NCBI RefSeq assembly: GCF_000276665.1
Contig: NW_004955484.1
Location: 3,993,541 to 4,057,540, forward strand
From: Chinchilla lanigera
Taxonomy: Eukaryota > Chordata > Mammalia > Rodentia > Chinchillidae
Direction of reading: 5' to 3'
Length of the DNA: 64,000 bases
Shown here: positions 1-13,081 of the stretch, piece by piece
How the letters are laid out: each line of letters begins with the position of its first letter
Numbering within the stretch: the first letter of the stretch is position 1
The notes under the pieces: model-generated
The model's input: the letters and a program-made list of their open reading frames with translations, nothing else
Told to the model about the DNA's origin: nothing
The model's database searches: none
Position numbers and translations under genes: made by a program

Positions 1-44
1 GGCATCTATTCTACTAATTATGTAGGCTCATTATAAGAAGATTG

Positions 45-70
45 TCCGGTTCCCGGTACCGGAGAAAAAC

Positions 71-104
<34 letters not shown>
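45..104 (+). mobile_element. ID SINE, 3' end only
   Basis: The tail of an ID element: the end of the tRNA-like B-box region (GGTTCCCGGTACCGGAG), then AAAACC and a long A run. The body expected upstream is missing or diverged, so this is a 5'-truncated or broken copy. Confidence 0.6.
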
Positions 105-106
<2 letters not shown>

Positions 107-614
107 TTTTCTTCATAGTGTATAATCACATATATCAACATTTGCAAGATCTGTATTACTCAGTGAACCAATGTTTGCAAAGTGATGACTTTGTGGTGTT
201 AAAAAATGACATATGGGTAAATGATCCATCCAAAGTGCAAGACAGACCAATGGATTTTGATGTAGCACTGTAGAAAAAGTTCAATTGCACAGCTTAAGAT
301 TCTTCATTGCAACCAACTTTTAAGAAGATACCATCTGTCAAGTTTTGATGTAGCATCGAAGAATATCTGTAATTATCTAAAAAGATAATTTAAATTACTC
401 CTCCTCTTTCCAACCACATACCATGCTAGGACAGATTTCCTTAAGTATTTCAACCAAAACAATGTACTGCAACAGACTGAATGTGAAATGAGAGTCCAGC
501 TGTCTCCCATTATAAGGACATAAAAGATGGCAAAGATGTAACCGATGCCATACCACTTCCTAAATTTATTCTGAAAGTTATTTTCTTAAAAATGTTATTT
601 ATAACAACATGGAG

Positions 615-677
615 CACCTGCCTGGCAAGTGCGAGGTCCTGAGTTCAATTCCTGGTAACAAAAAACAAAAAACAAAA
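615..677 (+). mobile_element. 5'-truncated ID SINE
   Basis: Begins inside the ID body (CACCTGCCTGGCAAGTG), keeps the B-box region and ends in an (A5C)n tail. A 9-bp target-site duplication AACATGGAG flanks it at 606-614 and 678-686, showing L1-type insertion of a truncated copy. Confidence 0.8.
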
Positions 678-1344
678 AACATGGAGTTGTTTATTGTTAC
701 CTTCAAATTAATAAAATTTAAAATTGCTCTCAACCTCTAAAATGGAAAATACCAATTAATATAACTACCGTATAAAGGTGCAATAAATTTTGTGAATAAA
801 GGTCTCCTAAGACCAAAAATTTCTAGATACTCTATGCTATAGACATGTCCACTGGTTAGGATGATGTAGAAAATATACAACATGAAACTGGCATATAACA
901 TGCCAGAATGTATGGAAGTTATCAAAGACCACTGAATTATGTTTTTAAAATGACATAGGTACAGTATGAAGAAGCCCTTCCCCTACTGATATGAGCCAAA
1001 ACTGAGTAATTTGAGCACGAAGAACAGTAGTTATAAATTATCAAAATACACTAAATATATAATAACTCATAACTTCCTAGATAATTTATAACCCACCAAC
1101 AACTCCAACAAACATTCTCATTGGTCATCTTTTCATGTTGCTAAGACACCAAATTATTTTTCAGAAAACCAATAAATTGTTTTTAAAAATTAACCCCAGA
1201 TTTCCTTGAGCAAACTATTTCAGAATAGTTGATAATTTCAAATGCATCTCCATAAAAGTCCAGTAAACACAGGGAAGAATATGGTTAGAAAAACATTACT
1301 CTGCAAACACTAATAAATGGAGCTAGTTTCAATATACATGATCA

Positions 1345-1862
1345 CTGATTGTGGTTTGATAGCTTGGCTTAAGAACTGCCTACCAGATTAGTAAAGTTCT
1401 GGCTTTGTCTGTGGATAACTGACATGTAGGCCACAAACTGAGGAGGGAAGACCTACCCCAGATATAAATGGCACCAACCAATAGGCTTATAGCCTGGATA
1501 GAATTAAAAGGAAGAAAGTCTGCCCTTTTCTTTAAAAGTTCTGGTCTTCACCATTTCCTTGAACTGTTGGTCTCCAGCTCCTTCAATCTTCCAGCAAGAG
1601 TCTTCAGCCATACAAAACACTTTTTGACCTGACACAGATTCACATCAGTGACTTCACACATGAGCTTCTGGGCCTTTGCTCTTCAACTGGTATTGGGTCA
1701 TATGACTTTCTTGTGCACAGGCTGCCATTTTGGATTCTGCCTGATTCCTACAGATGGCCTTCAGACTCCTCCACTTCTGATCCTGTAAAGTTACTAATAA
1801 ACTCTGTATAATTATTTATATTTTACATTGATTCCATTCCTCTAGTGAACACTAACACACAA
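1345..1862 (+). mobile_element. Solo LTR, MaLR/ERVL-like
   Basis: About 515 bp with LTR-like layout. A segment GCACCAACCAATAGGCTTAT, also found in the LTR at 17.6 kb, is followed by a pyrimidine-rich middle, a polyadenylation signal (AATAAACTCTG, about 1798) and an end AACACTAACACA. Family name uncertain; no internal genes adjoin it. Confidence 0.55.
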
Positions 1863-3985
1863 TAGATAGTAAAGCTATTAAGTGAAAGATAATTGATGGA
1901 TTGGGCTGATTTCCGAACTCTGAGCAACTTTAATGTCACTGAGAGAGGATTACTGTCCATTTTGCATTTAACAAATTGATAAGATAACACATAATTTAGG
2001 AAGTATTATTGCCCCACTGTAATCAATCCTCAAGGTCTAACGACCAAGTCATATATAGGAAAGCTGTGGAATAGAATTATAATTAAAAAGTAACCACAGG
2101 CAAATAACCAGTCACATCCAGAATGTGGAAAAGGCCACAAACAAATATCCAGTTGTTTAGCACTTAAGATATTGCAGAAAATGTTGGAATGAGGGCATGA
2201 GAGGAACTCTTTAATTCTGAGAGGCATATTAAGTAAGTGGAATGTGTAAAACTTACTGAGATTCTTATTAGAACAAACCAATTATGAAAGGGCATTTTTG
2301 AAACAGCATGGAAAATTTGAACAAGGATTGGGTATTGGGTGATACGGAGTAATTTTGTGAGGTGTGATAAAATGTGATTTGTTACAGACACATGAGTATA
2401 TATTTCATGAATTTAAAATACTCCAATGGAAAAAGGTGTAGGAAGACAAAACAAGTGCAGTAAAATACTGATAAGTTAACAAAACTTCCGTGAAAATACG
2501 TGTTTGCTATATAATTCTAAATTTTTATGTTTAAACATTTTCTATGAATAAAAGGAAAAACAGCACTTTAGATACTTGTATAGATGCTAAGGCACACAAA
2601 ATACTTCCATGTACTCAGTGAGTTTATAATCTTTGAAAGAATGAGAAAATGAAGTACTGCTTGTGAATAATTCAAACAGTAAGTGCAGTAACTCCATGAA
2701 GAGTTTAAATTACTAATTACCAGATAATTGCAAGGATGATGTTTACCTTAATAAAAGAAATCTATTAGAAAATATTTATCCTTGTTTTAGATTTTCTAAG
2801 CTCATCTAATATAGAAACTGAGTTTTCAATCAAAAACACAGAATACAAAGTCTTAAAACTACAGACAGAAAAACACATCTGTCTTGGTCAGGAAAATACT
2901 CTGATATTAAAGTACAACCTTAAAATAGCAAAAAGATAGACAAGCACCTAAAATATTTATCTACAATGATCCACAGAATCTAATCTCTTCAATTGAATGG
3001 CCAGAGGAACAGTCTCTACAAATGCTTTCCTTAAATTACAACGATCAAATTTAAGCCATTCAAAAATATGACTGCAACACTAAATATTAACTACTACTAA
3101 ACGTCTGATAACAGGCTAAACTAATGCTGCTGCACTTGGTATAAATGAACTTAGGATGATTACAACTAGTTGATCTATTAGGACACCCTGGAAATACACA
3201 ATGTTCATCTCAAGAAAATTAGAGAAATATTATTATGAGTAAAATTTGAACGCGTAAAATCTATACATGAACACAAGCAGATGGAACTTTAAAAAAAAGA
3301 ACGTTTAGTTGACTGAAATTAAATGCTAACCATGCTTAGTGACACAGAAGTACTAAATCTTTTCACTGGTAAAGAATGGTTGCATCTTCATTTATCTATG
3401 GTCATTAAGAAGCTTCATCTCTTCCCTAACCATTTCAGTATAAACTTGTACTTACGGAAAGATATCTTCATTTTCAGTACTGCCCAAAAGTAATAAAAAG
3501 CAAACACTAAACTTAAAACCAGAGCAGGGGAAAAATGCATTAGTTAAAAGCCTGAAAAAGGAAACAACTCACTATATATTTGGGAGTTGTTTTAATGACT
3601 TTTAGTTTGTTATTTGGGGCTACCTACTGGCCCAACTCTAAAACAACATTTGACATCCAAATAAAAATTCATTTAAATGTCAATATTGAATTTTAAGTAT
3701 GAAATATTTTATCTCAATACAAAAAAAAGTGTAGTCCTGTTCCTATGACCATCCTGAAATGGATTTCATTCAGTAAAGAAAATGGTGAGAGAAGTCTATT
3801 ACCAAATGATTGAGTTTCAACAGTAAACACATTTTTGAGTCAGGTCATGCATATATGTATCATCTGTGTATAATAATGTCAATACTTTAATATGGAACAT
3901 TTACAATGCCTACATTCAAAATATATTAAGATTACAAAGGAAACTTAATTAACAGCTAAATGTATCAATATATTTAATGTCTATT
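1863..3985. other. AT-rich DNA, nothing recognised
   Basis: No reading frame, RNA gene or repeat that I can support. The stretches at 105-605, 690-1340 and 4490-6110 are of the same kind. Parts may be very old repeats or distal 3' sequence of CMTR2. Confidence 0.4.
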
Positions 3986-4003
3986 TTTAGAACATAAAAA
4001 TGA

Positions 4004-4119
4004 GGGCTGGGGATTTAGCTCAGTGGCACAGCGCCTGCCTGGCAAGTGCAAGGTCATGAGTTCGATTCCCAGTACCGGAAAAAACAAAAAAACCAACCAA
4101 CCAAACAAAAAAACCAAAC
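4004..4119 (+). mobile_element. ID SINE, full length
   Basis: tRNA-derived SINE starting GGGCTGGGGATTTAGCTCAG (A-box TAGCTCAGTGGC) with B-box GAGTTCGATTCCC and an A/C-rich tail. A 15-bp target-site duplication (AGAACATAAAAATGA / AGAACATAGAAATGA, one mismatch) flanks it at 3989-4003 and 4120-4134. Confidence 0.9.
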
Positions 4120-4146
4120 AGAACATAGAAATGAGCAGAAAATTGC

Positions 4147-4249
4147 ACTTGGGAGGCTGAGGCAGGAGGATTGCCATGAGTCTGTGAGGCCAGCCTGGAC
4201 TACACACCAAAACACTGTCTTAAAAAAAAAAAAAAAAGAAAAAGAAAAA
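4147..4249 (+). mobile_element. 5'-truncated B1 SINE
   Basis: Contains the 7SL-derived B1 core GGGAGGCTGAGGCAGGAG and CCAGCCTGGACTACA, then an A-rich tail. The first ~40 bp of the family are missing. It lies just downstream of the ID target-site duplication. Confidence 0.75.
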
Positions 4250-4321
4250 TTTCTGTGGTTTGTTTAAATCTTTATAATTAGGTAGTTTTCACAAAAATGA
4301 TAATCACATATTGCTTAAATG

Positions 4322-4471
4322 TACTTTTTTTTAAGTAGAGCCTTCCCACTGAGCTACATACTCAGCTTATTTTCCAGACAAGGTATCACTAAGTTGTGCA
4401 GGTTGTCCTTGAACTTGCAATCCTTCAGCCTCCTGAATGGCTGGGATTACAAGTGTGCACAACTATGCCCA
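4322..4471 (-). mobile_element. Composite B1-dID SINE
   Basis: Read on the minus strand, a B1/7SL head (GTGCACACTTGTAATCCCAG, GGAGGCTGAAGGATTGC) is followed by an ID-like tRNA part (GCTGAGTATGTAGCTCAG). This is the fused B1-ID layout of non-murid rodents, and it is diverged. Confidence 0.7.
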
Positions 4472-6109
4472 ACTTACTTTTATCTTAAAAAGGGAACAAT
4501 GAACACTAAATAAAATGATATAATGGACATGGTATTTAATGTCAATGAACCTAATATTTAAACAGATTTTTTTGGATTTAAAATCAACATTTTCATTTCC
4601 AAAAATTTAAGGAATTAGCTGATTTTATATACTCAAACGTGGGATTGCACTGTAACTCATTTAAAAACTATGCAGCTAATGATTTCATCTGGAAATGAAA
4701 GATAAGGTTTAAAAAGTTATGCACCATATAATGTTTGTCAACAACAGGCCACATATGTGACAGTGGCTTTAACACATAGCTTAGGGGGATGTATACCACC
4801 ATCTATGTTTGTGTAAATACTCTGATGTTCACACAATAACAAAGTACCTAGCAACATATTTACCAGGATGCATCTCTATCCCTAAGCTACACATAACTAC
4901 ATTTTTAAAGACCTGATATTCTAACCAAAGATAAGTAAAACAATAATAGCATGAATATACATTTTTTCATCTTTTCTACTATTTTAACTTTGCTTCTTTT
5001 ATTCCATTCAAAATTGTTGGAATAGAAAAAAACTAACATAATCTCTTTGAAAACAACAGCAATTTTAAAGATGAGAGTTAAATCTACAAATTAAGACTTT
5101 AAATTTATTTCAGAAGTTATTGCCACTGCACTTAAATATTTAATTACACCAAAAGCCCAATACATAAAACTTTCTTCTTAATGCAACAAAAATTAATACT
5201 GAAGAAATGAAAGTTTCTAGGAAACACATTTGTGAAGTTTAAATTTTCAGCTAAAAAGTATTTTCAAACTGCATCATATCACACTTAAAAAATCTCAAGA
5301 CTTATGGAAAAAATTTTAAAAAGAATAACTTGATAAGCAATACAAGCCTCTCACATTTTGCTAGCCTCCTACTTTTCCGTTGAATTTTTGGATAGCATTT
5401 CTCCTCTCCTCTGGTCAAAAAGCAATTCCTATAAATACTGGTATGTATCATCTACAACCACGTCAATCTGAACCTGCCTCAAGTCACTTATCTGACCTCT
5501 AAGGCAAACTGAATTCAATAAATCAGATGAACAGTAACTGATTTCAAAAGCCATGTTTAAAAACAAAATATATTATATTCCACTGGTTAATATTCCAATG
5601 AAAATTGTTGTTTAAAAAATACTAAGCATTCAATATTTATTTAAGGAGCTTAAATAAAAAGTTTTAATTATCAGCCCTAGACCTAGGCTTTCAACTTCAT
5701 TCTTGCTAACTGGTTAAAATAAGTAAAGATTATTACTAGCAAGGTATGAAGAATGTCATGTGCAAAATTACTTTCTAAGAGTTTTTTTTTCTTTTGGTAA
5801 CCATTTCTATCAGACTTTCACCCTAGAAAAACTAAAACTACTTACATAAAATCACTAACAGGAAATTAGATTTCTTTCAAAATTCTACCTCTAGGCCTTC
5901 ACACACTCCCATTCCCAGCTCCCTAAGTACTTAAATTTCTCTCATGAAATTTATTCCAGTATACATAAATATTACAGTATTAAGGAGTCAATGTTAATGA
6001 ATACAAATCAAAGGAAATGAAGGAATATTCACTACCATTCAAATCTCCTTGTATGTTTCCAAGTTATATTTTCAACTTCCCTCATGATTGTCTTTAAAAA
6101 AGATGAACA

Positions 6110-7332
6110 CAAAATTTTTCTGTTGAAGACTTTATTCATGAATCTATAATAGAATTAAAAATAGCAAAGAACAAGAAAAGTTTTCAGATTAATATTTACT
6201 AACTAAATACATCAGAGAATATTTCTACTTTTCATATAACAAAAATGCCTAAAAATGTACATCTGAGAATATAAATATTCTCTACTTTGTGGAATAATAA
6301 AGGTAGGCAACAAAGAATTTCTTAGTACAGTTTGCCAGAAATGTTTATTATACAGTTAAATACAAATCAAAAGAAATCAAATACAATTGATAAAATAATC
6401 ATTTCATAGCTAATCTTTTGGTAAAGTGCTATTTTCATACTAAAAAAATTATAAAGGCTAAAAATTTTGAATGTTGAGTCATCATCCTGAAAGTATTAAA
6501 GTTTTTCTTCAATATTCACTATGTTATCACATTCATATGTCCTCAATATGAGACTATAAGTGAAACCTTAAAACTTAAAAAAAATCTTTTTATTCACTGA
6601 TTATTTCCTGGAAGTTAAAAATGACTACAGCATTTCTAAATGAAGCTTTTCATGATACAGGCGTGTACTAGACGTAATTTTTCATTGTTTTAAGACTGAT
6701 CTTTAGGAAAAAAAAAATGATCTTTGGTTTGAAGCTGCCTTTTTTCTAACTGAATGGTTATAGTTAGTAAAATATTCACAAAACAGCACACGTTTAATGT
6801 GAACCATAAGAGAATACTGGGACAACAGTCAAAGGCAGTGAATGCCATATATCAAGAGTTTGAGGGTGAGTCCCCTGAAATCTGTAACAGACACATCAAG
6901 TGCTACAGGATGTGTCCATACTGTGGACGGACTCACTTCTTTTCATGAATGACCCTCTTATCAACTCATTAACAGCATTAGCCAATGAGAGAAAAATAGT
7001 CAAAAAAACACCTCTGAATAAAGGCACACAGGTGCAAATTTTAAACTGATAAATAAGATCAACTGAATTATATATGCAAGCATGAGTATCCACTCCAAGC
7101 ACTCACACACACACACAGGCTCAACACCATTACTGCACAGATGAACTCTATGCCTGTGGCTGTATATATCCTGGAGATTTGAACTAGCTGGTAGTTTTCC
7201 ACAGTAAAATTCTGAATGATCGAAAGTTTGCCTTTCCTCAAAGTGAAAGGTATTAAACTAACAGCAAATATGCAATAAGACTGGAAACTATCAGTCACAA
7301 AAAATTGAATCTTAGAAAGGACATATTGAATT
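6110..7332 (-). other. CMTR2: Probable 3' UTR of CMTR2
   Basis: AT-rich sequence downstream of the CMTR2 stop codon with no clear interspersed repeat until about 4.5 kb. AATAAA poly(A) signals on the minus strand (TTTATT on plus) occur at 6586-6591, 6344-6349 and 6131-6136; any could end the transcript. The 3' boundary is inferred; transcript data would be needed to choose. A short CA run lies at about 7105-7119. Confidence 0.5.
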
Positions 7333-9636
7333 TCATAACAGAAGGTTACTGATTTCTTCTCTCTCCCCTTGAATAATCAAATGTAAATGCCTTTTAGCAA
7401 TGGCACCATTCAAATCCCACAAAAAATCAAGTAGTGCTCCCTTAAGGAGCAACTCCATTGGCACAAACTGTAAAACCTGCTGGGGTGCATCAGAGTTCAG
7501 CAAAGTGCTCAATAATTCATTCATATTCTGCAGATACTGGAAAACTGAATTTGGAAGATTCTGATAACCAACACATAGTAGGACTGCACAGGTCCTCAGG
7601 GGCTCAGAAGACATGGGACAAGAAAATGTGATGAATCTAAAACAACTGTGGAGTATAAAGATCAAGCCAGCCATAAATCTTGTTAAACAAGAGAGTATAG
7701 GCAAAATCATAACGTCTCCTCTATGAAGCTGCTGTAATGAATGCAGAAGGCAGTCCAAAAACAAATGCTGGTAATGTGGATCTCCATCATGAAGCAGTGA
7801 ACAGCTGAAAGTTGAGAGTTCAGCAGATTCGAGGATTTGAACTTCCAATGGTATATGCATTCTGACATCATGGAGAGCTGGTAAGCCCACAAACAGGCAC
7901 TTTATTTGGTTGCTGGGTTCTACAACCTCCTCATCCTGAAGGCACTGGGTAAGACTAAACAACTCAGAAAGTAACAGTTCTTCTGAAAAAATAGGACAAG
8001 AACAATAATACTGCTGTTGTGGCCTAACCTTGGAACCTAAGTTCAAAGCTTCTCCTAAGGAATTTTCAATGGCTTCATTAAGAGTCTTTACAATTTCACC
8101 ATCGCAGAAAGGAGAGCACTTTACCTTTGGCAGTTTCTTTCCTTCTATAATATGCCATAAGTCACATTCAAGATTGGAAGCTGTCCCTTCTAAAAAAGAA
8201 TTCTGTCCAGGATGATACACAGCATGCTCTTCTATTAAAGTATTAAAGTATCCTTTGGCTACTTTATCTTTCCATGATAGGGTTTCCAGAATCTTCCTTT
8301 CATTATAAGTTTTAAAATATCTGTTTCTCTGCCCAAACCACTTTGTATTGGTACTACAACCAATATTATATTTTTTTACTAGCCAGTTATTTCTGGAAAG
8401 AGGCTTAAGTTGAAATTTTTGCATAAAATACTGTACTGCACAATCCCTTAAATTGTTCAACTTCATTTGTTCCTCTTTTCCCATGCATTCAAATAGACGA
8501 ATGTTCTCAGAAATAGTCTCTAACTGATACTTATGAAAAAAAGCACAACATTCTTCATGTCTTTTAAGAAAAGATTCAGGAATCACATGATGGGGAAAGA
8601 GAGCTTTCCGGGTCATTTCAGTTCCAAAATTCAGCACCATCTTAGACAACACAGGATGGATGGCCTCTCTTCCCTTATACTGCAGACATACCACATAGAC
8701 TTCTGAGTTTCCTGCCTTGCTAGTTGCAGGTTTGAAGACATGAACTTGGTCAAAGGAACAGTTTAACAAGTACATCAGGTTGATGGAACAATGTTCAAAC
8801 AAAGTAAACATTTTTAGAACAAAAGAACCACCATTTCCAAGAGTAGTCAGAGCAGTGACAACTTCACAGTAATGCAAAGAAGACACTAAAGCTTCTTGTT
8901 CACCTGGGTTTCCTTGGCAATCAAAACTCCCATCTGCAGTGATCAAGTGAATGGTAGCCATGCTACTCAGGAAATTCTTAAGTCCAGTCAGATATTCCAG
9001 GGTCATGATATCACCAGTGTTATCTGGACCAAAGTACCACCAATGCAAGGTATTTGCAATGAGCCGGTCATCCATGATCATTGAAAGATTGTCATTTGCT
9101 TCATTGTATGGATTCAGAGTATTAGCTACCCAACTCCAATCACAAGGGAACTGATGGGATTTTAAGTAGTGGTTAAGACTAGCTATAAAAGCTCCAGGAG
9201 CTTCACAAAGGTGAAGAGAATTCAGCTTTCCATTCTGAAAAGCCTCCTGTGGAATAAGTGGAAAGCTACACAAAATCTCATGGAATTTGCACCACGCTTG
9301 AGTACAAAGTTCAGCATTCACAGATTTTTTCACATGAGAAATGATTTTTCCTGCTTTATTAGTAAAAGCAGTGTGTTCATGCCACTCATCCAGTTTCTTA
9401 TCACTCAGGAGGTTTTTCACTTCATTTAGTGAGTTCTTCAAATCAAGAAATGCATTAAATTCTGTGTGGTCACAGATGAAAATCTCACTAGGATCTGGTA
9501 ACTGCCACTCATTATTAAGTGGCTTGCAATAAGAAAAGTTCTTGGCAAAGAGTTCAACAATGTCATCAAGAACATCTGGGCTGAATGTCTCAAGACTTGC
9601 TAACTGCTGAACTGGTGGCTTTCTGCACTTGCTCAT
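7333..9636 (-). CDS. CMTR2: Cap-specific mRNA (nucleoside-2'-O-)methyltransferase 2
   Basis: CMTR2 (FTSJD1) methylates the 2'-O of the second transcribed nucleotide of capped mRNA and snRNA (cap-2), using S-adenosylmethionine. The frame is open for 767 codons and reads as CMTR2 throughout; the human protein is about 770 aa, so this is full length with a small net deletion in the C-terminal half. The RrmJ/FtsJ-type Rossmann methyltransferase domain spans about residues 110-320. The catalytic triad is present as K117 (in AWCKFHE), D235 (in TADGSFD) and K275 (in FVLKMFT). The SAM loop is CEAPGAF around 145-150, and W167 is conserved. The rest forms the C-terminal, catalytically inactive methyltransferase-like region of the family. 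I chose ATG at 9636-9634 (MSKCRK, as in human); two codons upstream there is only TTG AAA. The stop is TGA at 7335-7333. No frameshift or internal stop. The complete CDS in one exon, with a splice acceptor just upstream, argues for the functional locus rather than a retrocopy. Confidence 0.98.
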   Translation of the reverse strand: MSKCRKPPVQQLASLETFSPDVLDDIVELFAKNFSYCKPLNNEWQLPDPSEIFICDHTEFNAFLDLKNSLNEVKNLLSDKKLDEWHEHTAFTNKAGKIISHVKKSVNAELCTQAWCKFHEILCSFPLIPQEAFQNGKLNSLHLCEAPGAFIASLNHYLKSHQFPCDWSWVANTLNPYNEANDNLSMIMDDRLIANTLHWWYFGPDNTGDIMTLEYLTGLKNFLSSMATIHLITADGSFDCQGNPGEQEALVSSLHYCEVVTALTTLGNGGSFVLKMFTLFEHCSINLMYLLNCSFDQVHVFKPATSKAGNSEVYVVCLQYKGREAIHPVLSKMVLNFGTEMTRKALFPHHVIPESFLKRHEECCAFFHKYQLETISENIRLFECMGKEEQMKLNNLRDCAVQYFMQKFQLKPLSRNNWLVKKYNIGCSTNTKWFGQRNRYFKTYNERKILETLSWKDKVAKGYFNTLIEEHAVYHPGQNSFLEGTASNLECDLWHIIEGKKLPKVKCSPFCDGEIVKTLNEAIENSLGEALNLGSKVRPQQQYYCSCPIFSEELLLSELFSLTQCLQDEEVVEPSNQIKCLFVGLPALHDVRMHIPLEVQILESAELSTFSCSLLHDGDPHYQHLFLDCLLHSLQQLHRGDVMILPILSCLTRFMAGLIFILHSCFRFITFSCPMSSEPLRTCAVLLCVGYQNLPNSVFQYLQNMNELLSTLLNSDAPQQVLQFVPMELLLKGALLDFLWDLNGAIAKRHLHLIIQGEREEISNLLL

Positions 9637-9670
9637 TTTCAAATCAAATTAAAATCTAGGAGAGAAAAAC
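9637..9670 (-). other. CMTR2: Splice acceptor and 5' UTR part of the CMTR2 coding exon
   Basis: On the minus strand a pyrimidine-rich tract (TTTTTCTCTCCT) ends in AG at 9657-9656. It is followed by 19 nt of untranslated sequence and the ATG at 9636. This is a good 3' splice site in the place expected for the CMTR2 coding exon. It implies a 5' non-coding exon upstream, in the CpG-rich region near 12.7-13.3 kb. The matching donor is not certain: AAGG|GTGAGG (minus strand, exon end about 12747) is one good candidate among several. Confidence 0.75.
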
Positions 9671-10145
9671 ATTAAATTAATAAAATTTATTAGTGAACAG
9701 AGTATCATCAGCAATAAATCTAATAACACTCATAATAAACCCCATAAAATAAGACGGTGCATACACCAAAGAATATTCCTCAGTGAATGGCAGCTTTTAT
9801 CACAGTAACACATCTACCTCCCCAAAGTTCTCTACCTACACCTGTGCACCACCCACACGGCTGCAAACACCCATTTACATTTACAGATTCATCCCTGGAT
9901 ATGACTTGGGTCCAGTTCTAACAAGCAACTTTTAGCATTCTTCAAAAATTCCCTTAACACCTCACCCCCTTCCAGAGGGGGCATCCTATACCTGAAACTG
10001 ATACTTAATCCTACTATCAAGCTCCTCCACCATCACCCACTTACCTACCTACTAGGATCACGAAACACATCTTCTGCCCAAATTTCACAGAGTCATGTAC
10101 TTTGGTGGTATCAGTCACCTATACAGGCCACCAAATCACATTCGT

Positions 10146-10513
10146 TGGTACAGTTTGGATATGTGTTAAAGGCTTGGTCCCTAACCTGTGCTGCTACTGG
10201 GAAATAATAAAAGCTTTAAGGGTGAGGCCTTGTAGAAAAAATTAGGAATGCCCCTGCAGAGGATACTGGGAGTTCTCTCTTTGTGTGTGTGTGTGTGTGT
10301 GTGTGTCTCTCTCTCCCCCTCTCTCTTTGCTTCCTGACCACCACTGGGTGAAGAGCCCTCCTCCTCTATGCACCCCCTATCATGATGCCTGGCAATTGGT
10401 CAAGTGACCATGAACTGAAGCCTCTGAAACTATAAGCCAAAATAAACCTTTCCTCCTTATAAGTTGTTTATCTCAGGTATTTTGCCACAATGATGGAAAG
10501 GTGGCTAATACAT
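10146..10513 (+). mobile_element. MaLR-type solo LTR in the CMTR2 5' intron
   Basis: Starts GGTACAGTTTGGATATGTG, contains a GT/CT dinucleotide block at 10281-10325 and ends with the signature AAATAAACCTTTCCTCCTTA, then TCTCAGGTATTTTG and a terminal GTGGCTAATA. This matches the 3' end pattern of mammalian apparent LTR retrotransposons. It is antisense to CMTR2. Confidence 0.75.
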
Positions 10514-11689
10514 TCATCATGATACTCATAAACTGTGTTGTACTTCAGTGATTAACCTTCTCCTGCTTAGTGCTGAAACTGACCAGTTTTCCCTGGCATG
10601 TCTTTAACTTACAGATTCCTGCCTCTAATATGATTGGTCATACAGTTCCATGCTTGCATTATAATATCTCATTATAACATTTCTGCTTGCCACTAAAACT
10701 TAAAACACTTTGGTAGCAGAATTTTTACATGAAAAAAATAAAGCCTTACCAAATATAATTATAAACAGTTACTGTATATTTTGTGTTTTAAAACTGCCCA
10801 GGAAACCAAAAACATATCTCTCCTGGGAAGAGAAAATAATATAAGAGAAAATAGCATTGCATAATGACATAATGTTGGGAAAGTTCTAAATTCCAATAGA
10901 GCAATAAGTATTACAAGACACCTGTTAGTGCAATTTAACAGGTGCTTTCACTCATGAATTCTGTATTTAATTTACCATATTCAATGCATTCTAGAACTAG
11001 TTTTGTAAAAAACCTAAATTTGTCAGATGTGAAAAAATTGACAACTAGATCACTATCCCATAAAAGGCAGATGTTCAAAGATTAAAATGAGAAATAAAGG
11101 TGACCTACTGTCACAAGAAGTACAATAATACCCAGAAGACTTCATTCTATTAGTGTTTACTTTGTATTGTTCTTCTGGCACACTTTTTTATTCTTTTTAT
11201 GTTTGACTTAACAAGTTTATTGACTCTACCACTTTGTAAGCTCCTTGACATAATGGGTTTCTTTGCAGTCATTTGTTTTTCACAGTGTATTTATAAATTA
11301 CACGTAGGTTAACAGTCACAAATACTCATCAACATTTTTCCTACCTTAGATGGGTTTTTTTAGTTAGAAACTACAGACAAACCTGAAGGGAAAAAGAAGT
11401 TGATTCTGCATTCACTGAAGTCCTAAGTAAGGACTTAAAATTTTACTACAACAAGCTCTTCTGTATTAATTCACACTGTACTCACTAAATCTACAACCAT
11501 GTTCAAGTCTCAGATATTTCCTATTTCAAGTCTGATTTCAGTCATTATTTTCACAAACTAATTAATAGCTGCAGTCAAGCTGTAAAATCTTACCTAAATT
11601 AAATAGGTAATTACCTCTATGCAAGGACAACTAAAGAGATTCAAATACGCTACTGTTCTTCCTAACTATACTTCAGCTATCCTACCAGG

Positions 11690-12215
11690 CAACTTTTATT
11701 ACAACTCCCATTACTCATTCCACTCCAGTCACACACCTTGCACTGAAGACACCACACACCTTCCACGCCCAAAACCTTTGCACTGGCTGGTCTCTCTACC
11801 TGAGATGCTTTTCCTCATGTATCTGCAAAGCTAATTTTCTCACGTTCTTCCAGTAGTTGCTCAAATGTTATTTTCTCTGTAATATCCATAGGCCCTGACA
11901 TACTTATTTAAACTTGTATCTTGCATTCCCAATACCCCTTACCTTGCTTTCTTTTTTCAATGGCACTTATTTCCTTATTTATTTATTTATTTATTTACTA
12001 TTTATTTATTTACTATTTTACTTATTTACTTAATTTACTGTATTACTTATTTACTATTTATTGTTTGCCTTCCACAAACTATAATGTAAACTAAACAGGG
12101 CAGGGATTTTTGTTTTGCTTACTTATATATCATGCTGAGATTTTGGAACGTGCCTACCTAGTACAAAGTAAAGGACTCAGTAAGTATTTACTGAATATTT
12201 GGATATCATACATTG
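11690..12215 (+). mobile_element. L2 LINE 3' end
   Basis: Ancient L2: cues include CTTTGCACTGGCTGGTCTCT, TTGCTCAAATGTTATTTTC, GGGCAGGGATTTTTGTTTTG and the terminal GACTCAGTAAGTATTTACTG. It is interrupted by a TTTA-rich low-complexity expansion at 11970-12062. Confidence 0.75.
11970..12062 (+). repeat. (TTTA)n low-complexity repeat
   Basis: Imperfect runs of ATTT/TTTA and ACTT variants grown inside the L2 copy. Confidence 0.8.
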
Positions 12216-13081
12216 CACAAAAGGCTCTTCTCTGATCACTGACTGAGTCATAATAAGTCATTTTATTTTTACTCTTATTACTTCAACGCATGCACAAAAA
12301 GAGGCAAAACAAAAATTTGTGGTTTTTAGATCGCATGGAAATTTTTTCCAGTATGTCATCCTTGGTCACTTTCATTAAGCACTCCACAGAGCTTTGTGGC
12401 ATCATAATCCTGCTAGGTGGGTCAGTATTCCCATTCTTACATTGCAGACTCGAATAAGAAATTATGTAGCTTTCTGCAGAAAGGCACTGGGCATACTTGT
12501 AGAATTCGGGAAGCTAACATAAAACCCACAAGATCTCAACAGTTCGTATCTCTCCATGTAACACAAAGGAGACTTAGAAGTATTTCTGACAACTCCTCCA
12601 AGCAACTGTGTAAAGAACAGTGTTTATCTAGCGCTTACTTTGGGCCAAGATGGCATTTCACCTTTGTGAAAAAGAGTCCCAAGCCCTCCATCGAGCGACC
12701 TGGCTCTGCCCTGAAGGAAACTCAGTCGTCCCAGCCCCTGCCTCACCCTTCGGGAAGTCCAGACCCAAACTCACAACCGGGCCTGGATTACCTTCGCTCA
12801 CGCCCACCTGAGTCCCACGGTCTGGGGAGACTGCGCTTCACTCGCTCTCCTCACTCAAGGGAGCCATTCTCCACCTCACTTCCCTCCAAGGTCTGCTTCC
12901 TGAGCAGGTCGCTCCTCTGGGTCCGCGGCACCCCCAGCCACAGGGAAGAAAGGTGTTGGGGCTGAAGGCAAGGAAGGTGGCCTGGACCCGCCCTCTTGGC
13001 TCCTGCACCAGAGGTCCTTCTCCAGGACTCGTCCTCACAGAACGCCCGCCTACGGCAGCCCGGAGGCCCTGACAGTCTCAC

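Noticed and set aside
4004..4119. tRNA gene, because of A-box and B-box
   Set aside because: The sequence is the tRNA-derived head of an ID SINE with tail and target duplication; same for the other ID copies.
12417..12965. 182-codon plus-strand ORF over the CpG island
   Set aside because: No recognisable domain; GC-rich DNA gives long chance ORFs. Kept only as a possible divergent transcript.
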